Shown here: positions 22,358 through 32,308 of the stretch, one piece after another | How positions within the stretch are numbered: the stretch's first letter is position 1 | How the letters are laid out: the number at the start of each line of letters is the position of its first letter | Assembly (NCBI GenBank): GCA_002110485.1 | Contig: MOWL01000023.1 | Coordinates: forward strand, 1-64,000 | DNA length: 64,000 bases | Reading direction: 5' to 3' | From: Emergomyces orientalis | Lineage: Eukaryota; Ascomycota; Eurotiomycetes; Onygenales; Ajellomycetaceae | Program-made: the position numbers and the translations under genes | Notes under the pieces: generated by a model | Told to the model about the DNA's origin: nothing | What the model saw: only the letters and a program-made list of their open reading frames with translations | The model's database searches: none

Positions 22358-24139
22358 TCACGTAGTACACTCATAAAGCTTGATGGAAAGAGCAAAGAAG
22401 TGGTTGACCCTGTCCTTGAACAACAAACAATTTTGACAGATTTGATATGTAGGGGCGCTAATCAGTATGATTGCCTCACTCAAGGTATCCGCTGGCACCA
22501 TTTTCGAAAGCTGGTTGAGTCGGCCATGGAGGTCTTTCTCCTGTTCGCATGCTTGTATTTGGCGTTCCCGTGCCCTGATCGCTTTCACCTCAGAACGCTT
22601 CTGGAGAGAGTCAATTTGTTCATTGAGGCTTGCAATTTTCGCTTTCAGACGTTCGACCAGTTCCTCGTTGTATTTCTCTCCAAGTAATCGATCATCTTTA
22701 TCGAAAAGCTCATAATCCAGCTGCCTTTTTTCATCTTGAAGCCGGTAGAGCTGAGGGATAATTGGATAATGAGAGGCCATACCTGCCATTTCGGATTCTA
22801 AACGGTCAATTTCTTGGTCAAAACGCGGGTCTAAGACCTTATCCTCTGGTAGAAAGACATGCCGGTCGACAAAATAGGTGATCAACTGCTTCTCAGCGTG
22901 GGATGCTTGGAAATGGCCCTGGGTTCCTTGATCCCTTTCAGGATCGGCAGACAGGATATGGCCAACAATAGCCGCCAATTTAAATACCCTTTGCGTCCAG
23001 TCTTTTCCACTCACTCTGGTAGAAGGCCATTCCGAATGGCCCCACCCGCTCATCGCCGCTACCGTCGGGAAAGGCTCGCGCCTTTCTAGTACGGCTATCG
23101 TTTTTTTGGATCTCGGTATGGGATACTCTCGGATTGGACCACAATGTATGATTGACTGACCATCAGAGGACCTCCGGAAAGAGTGGCAGGCTGGTTCGGG
23201 CACTCGTGGTCGGCTCTCTGTCCTGACATGTAAATTTATTCCCTCAAGAATTCGCGAAATCTCTCGTCGGTCGGCATCTCGATTAACAACATCCTCCTTG
23301 TAAATGGGCTCTGCGGACGGGTCGCCCCAAACGCCACCAGCCTTTATGTGTCTCTCTTTTTGGTTTTTTCGAGTTGGCTGGGACAAATCGAAAGCTCTCT
23401 GTTTCTCGTTATCGTACAAGTATTGATTGGCGCTTTGAGAGAGGAGTATCTTTGCGGTCTCTAATCTCCCCCAGAGGGACGCCTCCATCAACGCAGTTCT
23501 GCCATTCCCATTCGTGGCATTCACTTCAGCGCCATGCTCGAGAAGAAGGGAAACCATAGATGAGCTTTTCTCTCGAGAAGCCATGATAAGACATGTATCT
23601 CCGTCGCGACCTTTCCCGCGAAGGAAGATTGATTTGTCGCGTGATGTATCCAGATAGTGCTTAACTTCGGATACATTGCCACTGACACAATCTGATAAAG
23701 CAAAAAGGATGCGCCGCTCCTCAAAAGGTTCCTCATTTTTGAGCTGAAAATTGATCGTCTCCGTGGAATGGTCAAAAGAAATCTCAGACTGGTGAGGAAC
23801 AGTCGCCGTATTTGATAACGCCATGCGGGAAAATTCATCACAAAAAGACACTGTATTGTCAAAATCCTCTAACTCTCGAAGAGTGCGGATATTAACAAAC
23901 CGCGCTTTGACCTTATCGATCTCGTAGGCGACAGGAAAGTTATATCGATAGGAAGGTCGATGAAAGGCACAATGCGGTACACGTAGCGCACTTTCGTACG
24001 ACACGAAGCCATGACAATGGAGCTCTTCGCAGTAAGGGCAACGGATCCAAAGGTTGGTATCGGTCCAGCAAACAACATCGACCAAAGGATAGGTTTGTGG
24101 CATGGACATTGTCTTCTTGATGTGATATGATATTGACAT
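22358..24139 (-). CDS. Ankyrin-repeat protein with C-terminal DYW/SsdA-like deaminase domain
   Basis: A 593-residue frame without stops or evident introns. N-terminal zinc-ribbon-like cluster (RCPYCEELHCH...HC, residues ~33-57); two to three ankyrin repeats (about 175-245, GRDGDTCLIMASRE..., NGRTALMEASLWGRLE). The C-terminal part has a deaminase signature: HAE at 414-416 and CxxC at 568/571, followed by a conserved-looking VNHFFALSIKLYE strand. Between them lies a ~140-residue insert rich in charged heptads, probably a coiled coil. Zinc-dependent deaminases of this superfamily convert cytidine to uridine in nucleic acids or nucleotides; ankyrin-fused members are known in fungi. The usual Pro before the first Cys is Ile here. 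In-frame Met at 24109 or 24103 are alternative starts. The substrate is unknown. Confidence 0.75.
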   Translation of the reverse strand: MSISYHIKKTMSMPQTYPLVDVVCWTDTNLWIRCPYCEELHCHGFVSYESALRVPHCAFHRPSYRYNFPVAYEIDKVKARFVNIRTLRELEDFDNTVSFCDEFSRMALSNTATVPHQSEISFDHSTETINFQLKNEEPFEERRILFALSDCVSGNVSEVKHYLDTSRDKSIFLRGKGRDGDTCLIMASREKSSSMVSLLLEHGAEVNATNGNGRTALMEASLWGRLETAKILLSQSANQYLYDNEKQRAFDLSQPTRKNQKERHIKAGGVWGDPSAEPIYKEDVVNRDADRREISRILEGINLHVRTESRPRVPEPACHSFRRSSDGQSIIHCGPIREYPIPRSKKTIAVLERREPFPTVAAMSGWGHSEWPSTRVSGKDWTQRVFKLAAIVGHILSADPERDQGTQGHFQASHAEKQLITYFVDRHVFLPEDKVLDPRFDQEIDRLESEMAGMASHYPIIPQLYRLQDEKRQLDYELFDKDDRLLGEKYNEELVERLKAKIASLNEQIDSLQKRSEVKAIRARERQIQACEQEKDLHGRLNQLSKMVPADTLSEAIILISAPTYQICQNCLLFKDRVNHFFALSIKLYECTT

Positions 24140-24601
24140 ATGGCACGAGTTAATAAGGCTTCTAGAAAAAGTGGCATGATGGAAGATTTAAAAAACCAAG
24201 GAATAAAATTGCCACGTGGGAATGAATTCGCCAGGTGATTCGCTTCGGAAAAGAGTATACCCGTGACCAAATATTGTAACTTCATCAATAAGCGGCAATC
24301 CTTGCTCGTCGAAACTTGGAACTGTCTTCCAGACAGCCTATGCTGCTAGGTGATTTATAGTTTTATCCTGTCGCCCATTGGCTCAACGACTAGTCACTGC
24401 CAAATTACTACTTGTCTGAAAAATAAAGGGATGAGTACAGCGATGTGAAAAAGATTCAATTCAGTAAACATCTGAGCTTCTATAGAAAAATAGTAATTAC
24501 CACATCAGAGTGTCTCCCGCCATGCATTACCATATTCCTCCAATGCGCAGAAAATCTCAATGTATTCCAACTGGGATAGCGTATGGCCAGCCATACTTAG
24601 T
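24140..24601. promoter_or_regulatory. Intergenic region upstream of the deaminase gene
   Basis: This 460-base gap between the two minus-strand passenger genes must hold the deaminase promoter and the 3' end of its neighbour. I see no unambiguous TATA element in it. Confidence 0.35.
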
Positions 24602-25954
24602 TTATTCACTGTCGTCTTCTACGACATCCTGACAATATTCTTCACGCGGCACATGTCTACTCGCGTGTACGACCCATTCGCCGATGTCGCGAATGAAACG
24701 GCGGGCAGTTCCCCTTTTGACCCCTTGCTGAATGAAGAAATCGGGGTCCTGATCCTCCAAAAGTAGCTCAAGGTCAAGATAATGTGCCAGGGTTACTTCG
24801 CATGCTTTTCTGAAATCAGCTTTGTATGTCTCGTCAGTTACCTTCGATTCCAACCACTTGGAGTAATCCTTCACAGCAACATCTCGAGGCCCGGGTATTA
24901 CTAGACGCTCACTAGAAGCTGAAGGTTTGAGTGATGACGCAGCAACTACGGACGCATTTGATGTCTGCGCTGGCAAAACGTTGATGCTGATTGGAGGGTA
25001 CGGTACTCCCGTCTCAGGTAAGCTATTGGCTTTTTTTGACCTTCTTTCCGCCCGGTGTTGACACTCCAGATACAGGTCCCGACGGATGTCACTAGGGACG
25101 TCATCATGACCCTCTAGGACACCGCCATCTTTAACGTGCTCAACGAGCCGTGTCAGATGAGACGACCTCAGTTTATAATGCTGTTTGTCACTGGGATCCT
25201 CCCAGCACCAAGAAGACTGACATAAGCGCGCCTCACATCGCATACGCTCATAGACAAACCTCCAGTCTGATGGCCGTCCAGTGCTGTTTTCTTCAGCATC
25301 AATCTGTGCGTCACATTCGGTAAGCATTCTTCTAGTCGCTGATACCCGGCCTCTTTTGTCAACCTGTTTTGTCCCAGTCATATCGTCACTGTCATCACGC
25401 TCGTAGTTGAAGGAAACGACGATTCTGAGTTTCTTGCCCATGGGAAGCAAATTGCTCCACCTACGCAACTGCCTCTCCACTGGTGCCCAGTCAATGTTAG
25501 TAGAGTTATAGTGCTTTTCAAGGTTATTCTGTGAACGATCATTTACAGAAACCACAATGGCCGTTCCGTCCGATCGAACCCGCTGATTACGTCTTTTCAC
25601 GTGTAACGAATTTTCCACCTTTCGCTTCAGAAATTCCGTCCAGTAATCACTGGGTGTAACAACCAAGTCCTGCTCGGTTTCTCTGCACACAGTTTTACGG
25701 TTGAGTACAATTTTCCACGCAATTGTGTAGCAAATATATCTTGGCGGGTTCTCTTCGTATTCGCCTTGCTCGTCCCATTCAGCCAATGGCAGAAAGCTGA
25801 GCTGATCTGGTTCCTGCAAGGTACGTTGCGGGGAGGGACTGAAGGAATATAAGGTTGATGGTGTGCCACCAAAATGGCCTGGAGTGGGGGCATCCCATGG
25901 AACAGACGCCTGGGGCTGAGAGGCGGTATCAACGCCTAAGACACTGTTCGTCAT
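24602..25954 (-). CDS. Uncharacterised fungal protein, transposon passenger
   Basis: A 450-residue uninterrupted frame. The N-terminal ~60 residues are low-complexity. Residues ~70-190 form a compact-looking domain (YICYTIAWKIVLN..., VRSDGTAIVVSVNDRS..., KKLRIVVSFNYE). Next comes a Cys-containing segment (MRCEARLCQSSWCW, then HYKLRSSHLTRLVEHV), a basic linker (RRSKKA), a Pro/Ser stretch with PYPPISINVLPAQ, and a C-terminal helical region (WLESKVTDETYKADFRKACE..., GVKRGTARRFIRDIG). I recognise the pattern as a widespread family of fungal hypothetical proteins but know no function. It lies upstream of the deaminase gene on the same strand, within the same inverted-repeat unit. Confidence 0.75.
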   Translation of the reverse strand: MTNSVLGVDTASQPQASVPWDAPTPGHFGGTPSTLYSFSPSPQRTLQEPDQLSFLPLAEWDEQGEYEENPPRYICYTIAWKIVLNRKTVCRETEQDLVVTPSDYWTEFLKRKVENSLHVKRRNQRVRSDGTAIVVSVNDRSQNNLEKHYNSTNIDWAPVERQLRRWSNLLPMGKKLRIVVSFNYERDDSDDMTGTKQVDKRGRVSATRRMLTECDAQIDAEENSTGRPSDWRFVYERMRCEARLCQSSWCWEDPSDKQHYKLRSSHLTRLVEHVKDGGVLEGHDDVPSDIRRDLYLECQHRAERRSKKANSLPETGVPYPPISINVLPAQTSNASVVAASSLKPSASSERLVIPGPRDVAVKDYSKWLESKVTDETYKADFRKACEVTLAHYLDLELLLEDQDPDFFIQQGVKRGTARRFIRDIGEWVVHASRHVPREEYCQDVVEDDSE

Positions 25955-26390
25955 TGTCTGCAGAATGAAGTGGCACCGACAAACCTAGCATTAGTCCTGC
26001 AATCTACTGAGTCCCGACGCCTATCGACCATAACGGCAAGCGGGGGAGAGAGTTTGAATAGGACAGTACCGTGGAACCTGCCTATCCTGTTTACCTCTGG
26101 ATAGGCTCGAAAGTGTTTGCGTCTTTCAGTGTCACACTATTGTACGGACATTGAAGAGAACGAGCAGGTCCTGTTGACAGACTGCCAGATTGTGGTGTTT
26201 ACATTGTTTGCATCGAATCTTCTAGTAGTTCCCGTAAATGTCATACACGTATCATAATGAACACAATACATTTACCTATTCAGTACAAGTACGATGTATT
26301 TTTGGGAATAAGCGAAAACGTAAGAACTAGCCGTATATGGCTAGGCACTTTACAGAATTAGGGTTTGGAAACAAGATTGTACATGCTAGA

Positions 26391-26417
26391 TATGGAAGCC
26401 AATTTCGAGCTCAACTG
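26391..26417 (-). repeat. Right terminal inverted repeat
   Basis: Its reverse complement begins CAGTTGAGCTCGAAATTGGC. It is followed outward by TA at 26418-26419. It differs from the left end at two of 27 positions. Confidence 0.8.
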
Positions 26418-26419
26418 TA

Positions 26420-26848
26420 AGTTCTCACTTTAGAAGATCATGAGCCATTTAAAAAGAGCGGTGGCTGACTCTACCAAGTGTAAGAATCTCTTTTTGAAAA
26501 CCTAAGCTGCTCAAACCTATTCTACACTTTTATCAAACCACATCAGTGATTACACAGATTTTTTTATGTTTATGCTTTTTCTTTTTTCTTTTTGACTTTT
26601 GGATTTTTCCTTCTTGACTTTTGTATTTTCTTTTAGCATAAATGGTCAGATCGCGTGGCCGGGTGGAAAATTGAATTAAAATGGTGAAGATCATGATTTT
26701 GAATTGCAAATCATGGCCATGTTTTCAGATCGCGTGGCCGAGTTTCAACCGCGAATCAAAATGGCGTGGACCACGGTTTCAGATCACAGACCGTGGCCCA
26801 AGAATGCAAGCGCCGTGACACCCGAAGTACACCTTTAAAAAGCAACTT
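26420..26848. other. Flank with repeated GATCGCGTGGCCG motifs
   Basis: After a T-rich stretch (about 26560-26635), a CAGATCGCGTGGCCG phrase occurs at about 26647 and 26730. A diverged CAGATCACAGACCGTGGCCC copy is at about 26783. All are close upstream of a small open frame. A promoter-proximal repeat is one reading; function unknown. Confidence 0.4.
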
Positions 26849-27282
26849 TTGGCTCAAAAAAGCACAACACTTGCTTGTAGCTATAAATTGAAACCTCACC
26901 CCATAATATCAAGTGATAATAGTGAAGTCCCAGATCTTTCACCTACACTGAAATTAAATGCTACACCATGCAAACACTGGACTCAAAGTGTGTCAAGAAG
27001 CCATGGACTGTGCACAGTAGCCTTGTCCAGATGTGTTACTGATGGAAAGGCACACTCCAGTGTATGCTGCGTAGCTACTTTGATGACTGTCACTGCAAGG
27101 GTGTCTACCTCCTCATTCATGAAGACAACCAATACTTTACAATTAATTTTAACAAGTCTGATGCTTCAAACAGCCACTTTCCACCACCAGACAAAGATAT
27201 AGTGAGTGACATGTCTGATACAATCCTGGAAAAAAACATAGCTCTTACAGAAACAGGAGAAACATTATCCCTCCCCTTCTGA
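26849..27282 (+). pseudogene. Hypothetical small gene relic with HPIISSD motif
   Basis: One frame (26849-27202) begins with MAQKSTTLACS and carries KPHPIISSDNSEV, a hydrophobic-acidic string like that in the paired relics at 31537-32106 and 33351-33595. A second frame from about 27040 to 27282 (LRSYFDDCHCKGVYLLIHED) has more protein-like composition. The two may be parts of one gene separated by a frameshift or a missed intron. A TATAAA-like element sits upstream near 26882, within the first frame, so the start is uncertain. No family recognised. Confidence 0.35.
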
Positions 27283-27589
27283 ACAATAAGTGAGAACTAC
27301 ATGAAATATCAGAAGTCTAGAGCAGAAAAGAAGAGAAAGTAAGTGACACTTGAACAGATTTAAAATAATGAAAGATTTTATTTGTTGTAAATTACAATGA
27401 ATTCAAAATCATCACTAAGCTCTTTTTGAAATGTAAATCTACTCTAAGCTTTATTGACTGCTTTCACAAGTCTGTGTCATGATGCAGCCATCAAATCTAC
27501 AATCTATTCATATATAAATTCAAACACACTCAATGCTATGGTGCTTGCTGAACTTTAAAATTTCAAGAATTAATAAGATTTCAAGTTGA

Positions 27590-28110
27590 TCTTTTCATCT
27601 CAAGAACTGTCATTATCTGTGACTGTTCACTTAAAAAATATAACATTTTTCATAGTATCTTTTCTGTGGCTTTTTCACTCAGCATGGCGCCATTCTCTGA
27701 TGAGTGTTGACTTTTTACAGACTTTTAATTTCGTGGCCTTCTCTACTGAGGTTATGGCGCCCCTCAGGGGATTTTACTATGGTGAATATTAGCTCAAAAA
27801 TGTGGCATTTCCAAGAGGCTTTACTTCCCGAGGGGAGCTGACATCACATGAAATTTCACTTTTTGTTACTCTTTCACTCAGAATTCTGACACTTTCCAAG
27901 AGGCTCACTTCTTCAAGAATATCAACTCTGCATGAGACTCATCTTCTCAAGAAGCTCACTTTCTCAGAGATGCTGACACTGTATAAAACTTCAGTTTTTA
28001 TTGTCTTTTCACTCAGAATTCTGGCACTCCTCAGGGATGTCGGCACCGCATGAGGTTCCATTTTTATTGCTGTTATGTACAAGTTCATGACACTCTCTAA
28101 GAGTTCGCCT
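27590..28110. repeat. Degenerate tandem-like repeats of ~65-130 bases
   Basis: Phrases of the type TTTCACTCAGAATTCTGRCACTYYCCAAGAGG recur at about 27878 and 28008, with weaker versions at about 27680 and 28065. The full similar blocks start at about 27841, 27973 and 28043. No protein domain is evident; short frames here are by-products of the repeat. Confidence 0.5.
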
Positions 28111-28555
28111 TCATCAGCATTCTTGCAAATTCCCTAACTTCCTGTAGTGAACTATAGTTTTGGTCGTGAGGCACCACTTCACTGACTCCCGGGGGGAAAC
28201 CATATTAGGGCGTTCCCGGCAGATGGGCAAGACGTGGAGCAACCACTGCTTCAGTATCACCTAATTAATGCAACAGAAGGCAGATGGATAAATGACTGTG
28301 TATTATAATATCAAATAAAAAATGAGCAGTTTAACATCACATCTTCCATTAATTGCATGTTGATGATTGAGAATATAATATACTCAGATAATTCTTTCAT
28401 AGCATTGTCTTCTCTCTTTGTTATTTCTTCTTCTTGCTTCTCTTTCATTTCTTCTTCTGCTTTCACAACTGGAGCCTCGCATTTTCAGGGAGCCAGTTGT
28501 CTGGGAGATATGTTTCCACCACATAAAACACATGATGATTATATTTATTATTTCA

Positions 28556-28983
28556 CTATACTTTATCTCTGACATGATAAATCTTAAGACTCTTTTCAAC
28601 CTGCTGTGCTCTATACCAATAGGGAAGATTCTTCAATTCATCATGGACCAACAGTTCTGTCGTAGCCCCAGAATCTGAGATATTGTTCCAGCCGTCAGGT
28701 TCAATACCACCAGGAGGCTGGGGCTGGTTATTTGAGGTCCTATCAACAGACAGCCACTCAGGTGGGATGTTTAGGGGGGCTGCAGTCTTAGATGAGATAT
28801 TGATGTAGAAGGATGGAGATAGAGTATCATTAAACCCTTACCAGACTCATAGGTTTGGAAGAGCATCTTCTTGAGAAAGTCACCCAGCACTGCACAATAA
28901 GCTGAAAGAGAGGATTGCTGCGCACCGAACAACAAAAGCTGACTGGGTAGTGGCGGAGGGCCCTCGGTTCCTTGTCTATCCAT
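28556..28983 (-). CDS. Intact two-exon hypothetical gene (121 residues)
   Basis: Start ATG at 28983 (MDRQGTEGPPPLPSQ), exon 1 to 28842, a 62-base intron (28841-28780, GTAAGG...CTGCAG), exon 2 28779-28556 ending in TAG. The exons sum to 366 bases and close in frame, which supports the model. The protein is short, with a Pro/Gly-rich middle (NNQPQPPGGIEPDGW) and a tail with ELKNLPYWYRAQQ; no signal peptide or domain is recognised. A TATAAAT box on the minus strand at 29086-29092 lies about 100 bases upstream of the ATG, with a pyrimidine-rich leader between. The gene has no obvious RIP-like damage. Confidence 0.6.
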
Positions 28984-29085
28984 GCTGAGGATGTGCAGAG
29001 ATGCAGAGTAAGAAGAGAATATTGAAAGAAGAAAAAAGATTTGAAGAAGGGCAAAGGCTGAATTCAAGTGAGAGGGGAAAGAGTC

Positions 29086-29092
29086 ATTTATA
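29086..29092 (-). promoter_or_regulatory. TATA box of the 28.9-kb gene
   Basis: TATAAAT on the minus strand, about 100 bases upstream of the ATG at 28983 and followed by a CT-rich leader. Confidence 0.5.
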
Positions 29093-29099
29093 GCCCTTT

Positions 29100-30109
29100 A
29101 TACCTCAACCCCATGTTGGTTGGACTGGCTGCACTGTCTGTCAGCAATCCCTTCCACCTGGTCCTTAATTACTGAAGAGAATGCCAGGATGAGCTGACTC
29201 AATACTCATCTCGCTGCACCCTCTCGCAAAAAAGAGCACAGGGGTGAAGTCAGGGATGCTTCTGCACTGGTTCAGGTGCAGATGATTGGCTGTGAGTGTA
29301 GTTCCGTTTTTCCATTACATGCCAGCCTCATGTCCCTTGCCTTATCGACTGGAGGAGAGGATCGAACAGTTTGCCAATGTATCAGAAGGGTCGGGGCGGG
29401 GGGCGGGGATCCTTCCCAACTGGTCGATTTTGGCTGGATGAAAGCCCAAGATATATATATATATATATATATATTGATCTGACGCCCACCTTGCTGCGCC
29501 GTTTGGAGAAGCCAGCATGAATGATAGAGCCAAAGAATGAGCTGCATTTTGGATTTTCCTTCATTTTGCTTTCATGTATAAAGCCCTCTATAGTGTTGCC
29601 AAACCGCACTCATGGGGGTGTGTATCACAAAATGATAAGCCTCGATGCAGGTCATGCCTTGAATATTGCTTCATGGCTTCGCCTCTGTGCTCGAGCTCAT
29701 GGATGTGTCGGCTCTAAGCGAAATCATCAACAGGCGCACTTTTTGACTGGCACACATGGTTGGGTTAAGTTCGGCCGTCCTCGTGCATGCCACCCCCGTG
29801 CTCCTTGTCCCCAGGCTTAGTGGTTTGTCGATTCGACTTCCTGGCGCATGGCCAGGGGGAAAATGAGGGGCTGAATGAGTTGACTGACTGATAATCACTG
29901 GACAAGAGCCCATGTTAGCATGAGGGTGGTGGCCAGAAGCACTTTTGCATTGGCCCACACTGTCAATGCAACATTCCCTGGTTCAGCGGCTTCTTCACTG
30001 TGAATGATTGACAATTCACAGAAGACACATCTCAGCTACTATTTTTTCTACCCTCTTTGATTAGTCTTGACCTATTTTTGTTCGCAAGCGGGGGTTTGAT
30101 TGTGGGACA
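29100..30109. other. Intergenic region between divergent small genes
   Basis: It contains an (AT)n microsatellite at about 29451-29474 and no convincing gene. Short frames around 29300-29820 show no domain. Confidence 0.45.
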
Positions 30110-30115
30110 TATAAA
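30110..30115 (+). promoter_or_regulatory. TATA box of the 30.2-kb gene
   Basis: TATAAA located 66-71 bases before ATG 30181. Confidence 0.5.
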
Positions 30116-30180
30116 GACCTCCAGTGCCTTCTGAATTGAGATTGAGGGGAGAAGAGCATCCCATCATCTCATCTCACAAC

Positions 30181-31207
30181 ATGGCTATCTTCACGTACAA
30201 TACCACCTTACATGGACCTGCCGACGGTTCTCCCTTGCCTCAGCTGCACACAGTGCATCTTCTGAAAGCATACACTTCTGATCCTCAGTCAGATGAAGAG
30301 CCCCAGCACCACTTTTCAATGCCCATGCACATGCCCATGCCCCTCTTCTCTGCGTCCGGTAACCTCTCCAAGAATGCAGCAGGTGGGATATTTGCTGATT
30401 TTTCTGCACTGCCATCCACCTTCTCTGGTCTCGATGACATTAACTGGGACGAATGGATCCTGTTCGACTCCTCCCCCGTCGATGTTACCCCACCGTCACT
30501 CCAACTGTTGGATTTTTCCGACAACCCCATCGAGGAGGCTCACTCAAACCCGAGCGACGTTGCCGATGACCCACCCAATCGACGAGAGCCAACCCTGGCC
30601 TCAGGCAATCATGAAGGCAACACATTGAAGGAGCCGTTGAATTACTCCGATGGTTCCATCGATGCTGACCCACGCACGGGTGAGGAACCCAACGTCCAAG
30701 TCCACCAATCAGAGCAGATTATCCCCCTGGTGTCCGGTCGTTGGGAAGGCAATGCGTTGGGGGAGACACTGAATAATCAGGAATACATTATTTTGCCTCT
30801 TTCTCAGGTGAAGATTCTGAAGCTGGTGTTTAAGCAAGACAGAGATGAGATGTACCAGATAGTAGAAAGAATAGATTTACAAGAAACACAGAGATATGAC
30901 ATACAAGGAGAGCCATGAAAGTACTCAGGTTCTGCTGATAAAATTCAGCATCTGTTCTGTGAAAAACATTTCTCACACCTCCCTCACTCTCACAGATGAC
31001 CCAATCATCATTGATGAGCCAATGAGTCCCACCAACTTGCTTTGTGATACTGATCAGTTTGTCACCATTCCATCCCTTCAACAGAATATAGAGAAGGTTC
31101 CAGGAGGTTACAAGATGTATACCAATATGACATTGAATGATTTGCAGGAGCTTGAAGGGTTGGAATTGTTGGCAGTTTACTACTCCTGGAATAATGAATG
31201 TCGCTGA
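30181..31207 (+). CDS. Hypothetical gene, probably two exons, function unknown
   Basis: A TATA box at 30110 precedes ATG 30181 (MAIFTYNTTLHGPADG); the frame is open to 30918. The protein is acidic and Pro/Ser/Asp-rich with a His/Met-Pro segment (HHFSMPMHMPMPLF) and WDEWILFDSSP, suggesting an unstructured regulator-like protein. A second open stretch at about 30985-31207 includes DDPIIIDEPMSPTNLL, a SIM-like hydrophobic-acidic string, and ends with TGA. It may be a second exon, but no splice pair that keeps the frame was found, and TGA at 30916 may be a lesion. The boundaries after 30800 are uncertain. Confidence 0.45.
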
Positions 31208-31536
31208 ACAAGGTCACATGGATTATGTCAGCACTGATGCAGGGAGATGGCTCAATCTTTCCATTTCTAGTTAGTTAGCTGCTTAGATTTGTTTTGTATC
31301 AATAGTTGATTCAGTAAAAACTCTCTGATTGAAGTCTCACAAACAGTCTCTTTAAAAATATATTTCCCTTTCAGTGAAGAAGGCACTAACTGTTCTTATT
31401 CTCAGTTTTTAAAAAGCTCATACAAGTAGTGTTTGGAAGGAGCAAGCAATACCTCAAAACTAGAATAAAATCACAATCAACAATGATGTTTCTAACACTG
31501 ACTAAAAAAAAAAGAAGAAAACAGCTCTACCTAATT
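31208..31536. other. Spacer without gene
   Basis: AT-rich sequence with an A-run at about 31505-31520. Nothing recognisable. Confidence 0.4.
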
Positions 31537-32106
31537 CTAATAGCTCTTGAGAATACCAGTGATAGAACTACAACACTTTGAACAGTCATTGTCAATGACA
31601 GAACAAAGATATCTTGTGCAAAACTGATGTTCACACAGCAGAAGAGTTCTTCACTTCAATGAAATACTATAGCAGATCTCACATTCAAATCAATGCTTCA
31701 ACTTCCAGAGTTTAGTCTCAAGCTTGACCATCTCTGCATGCAGATGCTGCACTTCTTCTTTCAGCTTTCTTCTCTTCACATGCTTCATCTCAAAAATAGT
31801 ATGAATTTCCTGGTTCGCACTTTCCTATCTCGATATCAGCGAGGAAGAAGCCCCATCAAGTCCCACAAAGAAGGATTTTATCAAAGTCATGTCAAGATTA
31901 GATATTTTTTGTTTTTTCAGTGACTGCTCCATTTCAGACTCCAGAGAATCAGAGGTCGCCAAATCATCAGATTCATCATAGACCAGATAGCTGTAGTCTG
32001 TGCATGGTCTCTTCCTTTGCGACCTTCGCGTCCTTCGTGCCAGTGGCTGTTCGTCCGTTTCGTCTGAAATGATGATCACAGTGCGAAGATTATTGACTGA
32101 TGCCAT
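31537..32106 (-). pseudogene. SIM-like, coiled-coil, RING-finger protein relic (STUbL-like layout)
   Basis: From ATG 32106 the protein begins MASVNNLRTVIIISDETDE: a VIII core followed by acidic residues, as in SUMO-interacting motifs. A basic RRSQRKRP segment, an acidic serine-rich part and, after TAG near 31825, a charged helical stretch (KRRKLKEEVQHLHAEM) follow. The end looks like a RING: CEIC, then LLLCEHQFC and CSKC; one ligand that should be Cys reads Tyr. In-frame stops at about 31825, 31695 and 31662 show it is dead. This order (SIM then RING) is that of SUMO-targeted ubiquitin ligases; the assignment is inferred. A TATA box is at 32309-32317. Confidence 0.5.
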
Positions 32107-32308
32107 AGCTGAGAGATGGAAAGATGGCTGTGTCACAGATCAGCAAAGTGGAATGACAAAGAGCTTCAGAGAGAGAAAATCAGTTCTGTTATGTTCACTC
32201 AGTCATCTTCAGGTATGCAAGGGCTTCTCGGCGGGTTTCGGTCGACGGTGTAGGATGGGAGGTGGAAAGAGAATTGAAAGAGAGATGGATCCAGGCAGGA
32301 AGGAGCCT

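Larger units (their letters stand above)
20972..26417. mobile_element. 5.4-kb Tc1/mariner-type transposon carrying two passenger genes
   Basis: The left end (20972-20998) and right end (26391-26417) are inverted repeats of 27 bases differing at two positions. Each is flanked outside by TA (20970-20971 and 26418-26419), the target duplication of Tc1/mariner elements. Inside are a plus-strand Tc1-type transposase and, tail-to-tail with it, two minus-strand genes. I find no second copy of the terminal repeat between the transposase and the passengers. The whole 5446 bases therefore seem to be one unit rather than a short element next to host genes. The transposase has two stops, so the unit could now move only in trans. 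Confidence 0.75.

Noticed and set aside
29272..29609. Frames containing Ile-Tyr repeats
   Set aside because: They are translations of the (AT)n microsatellite at about 29451-29474.
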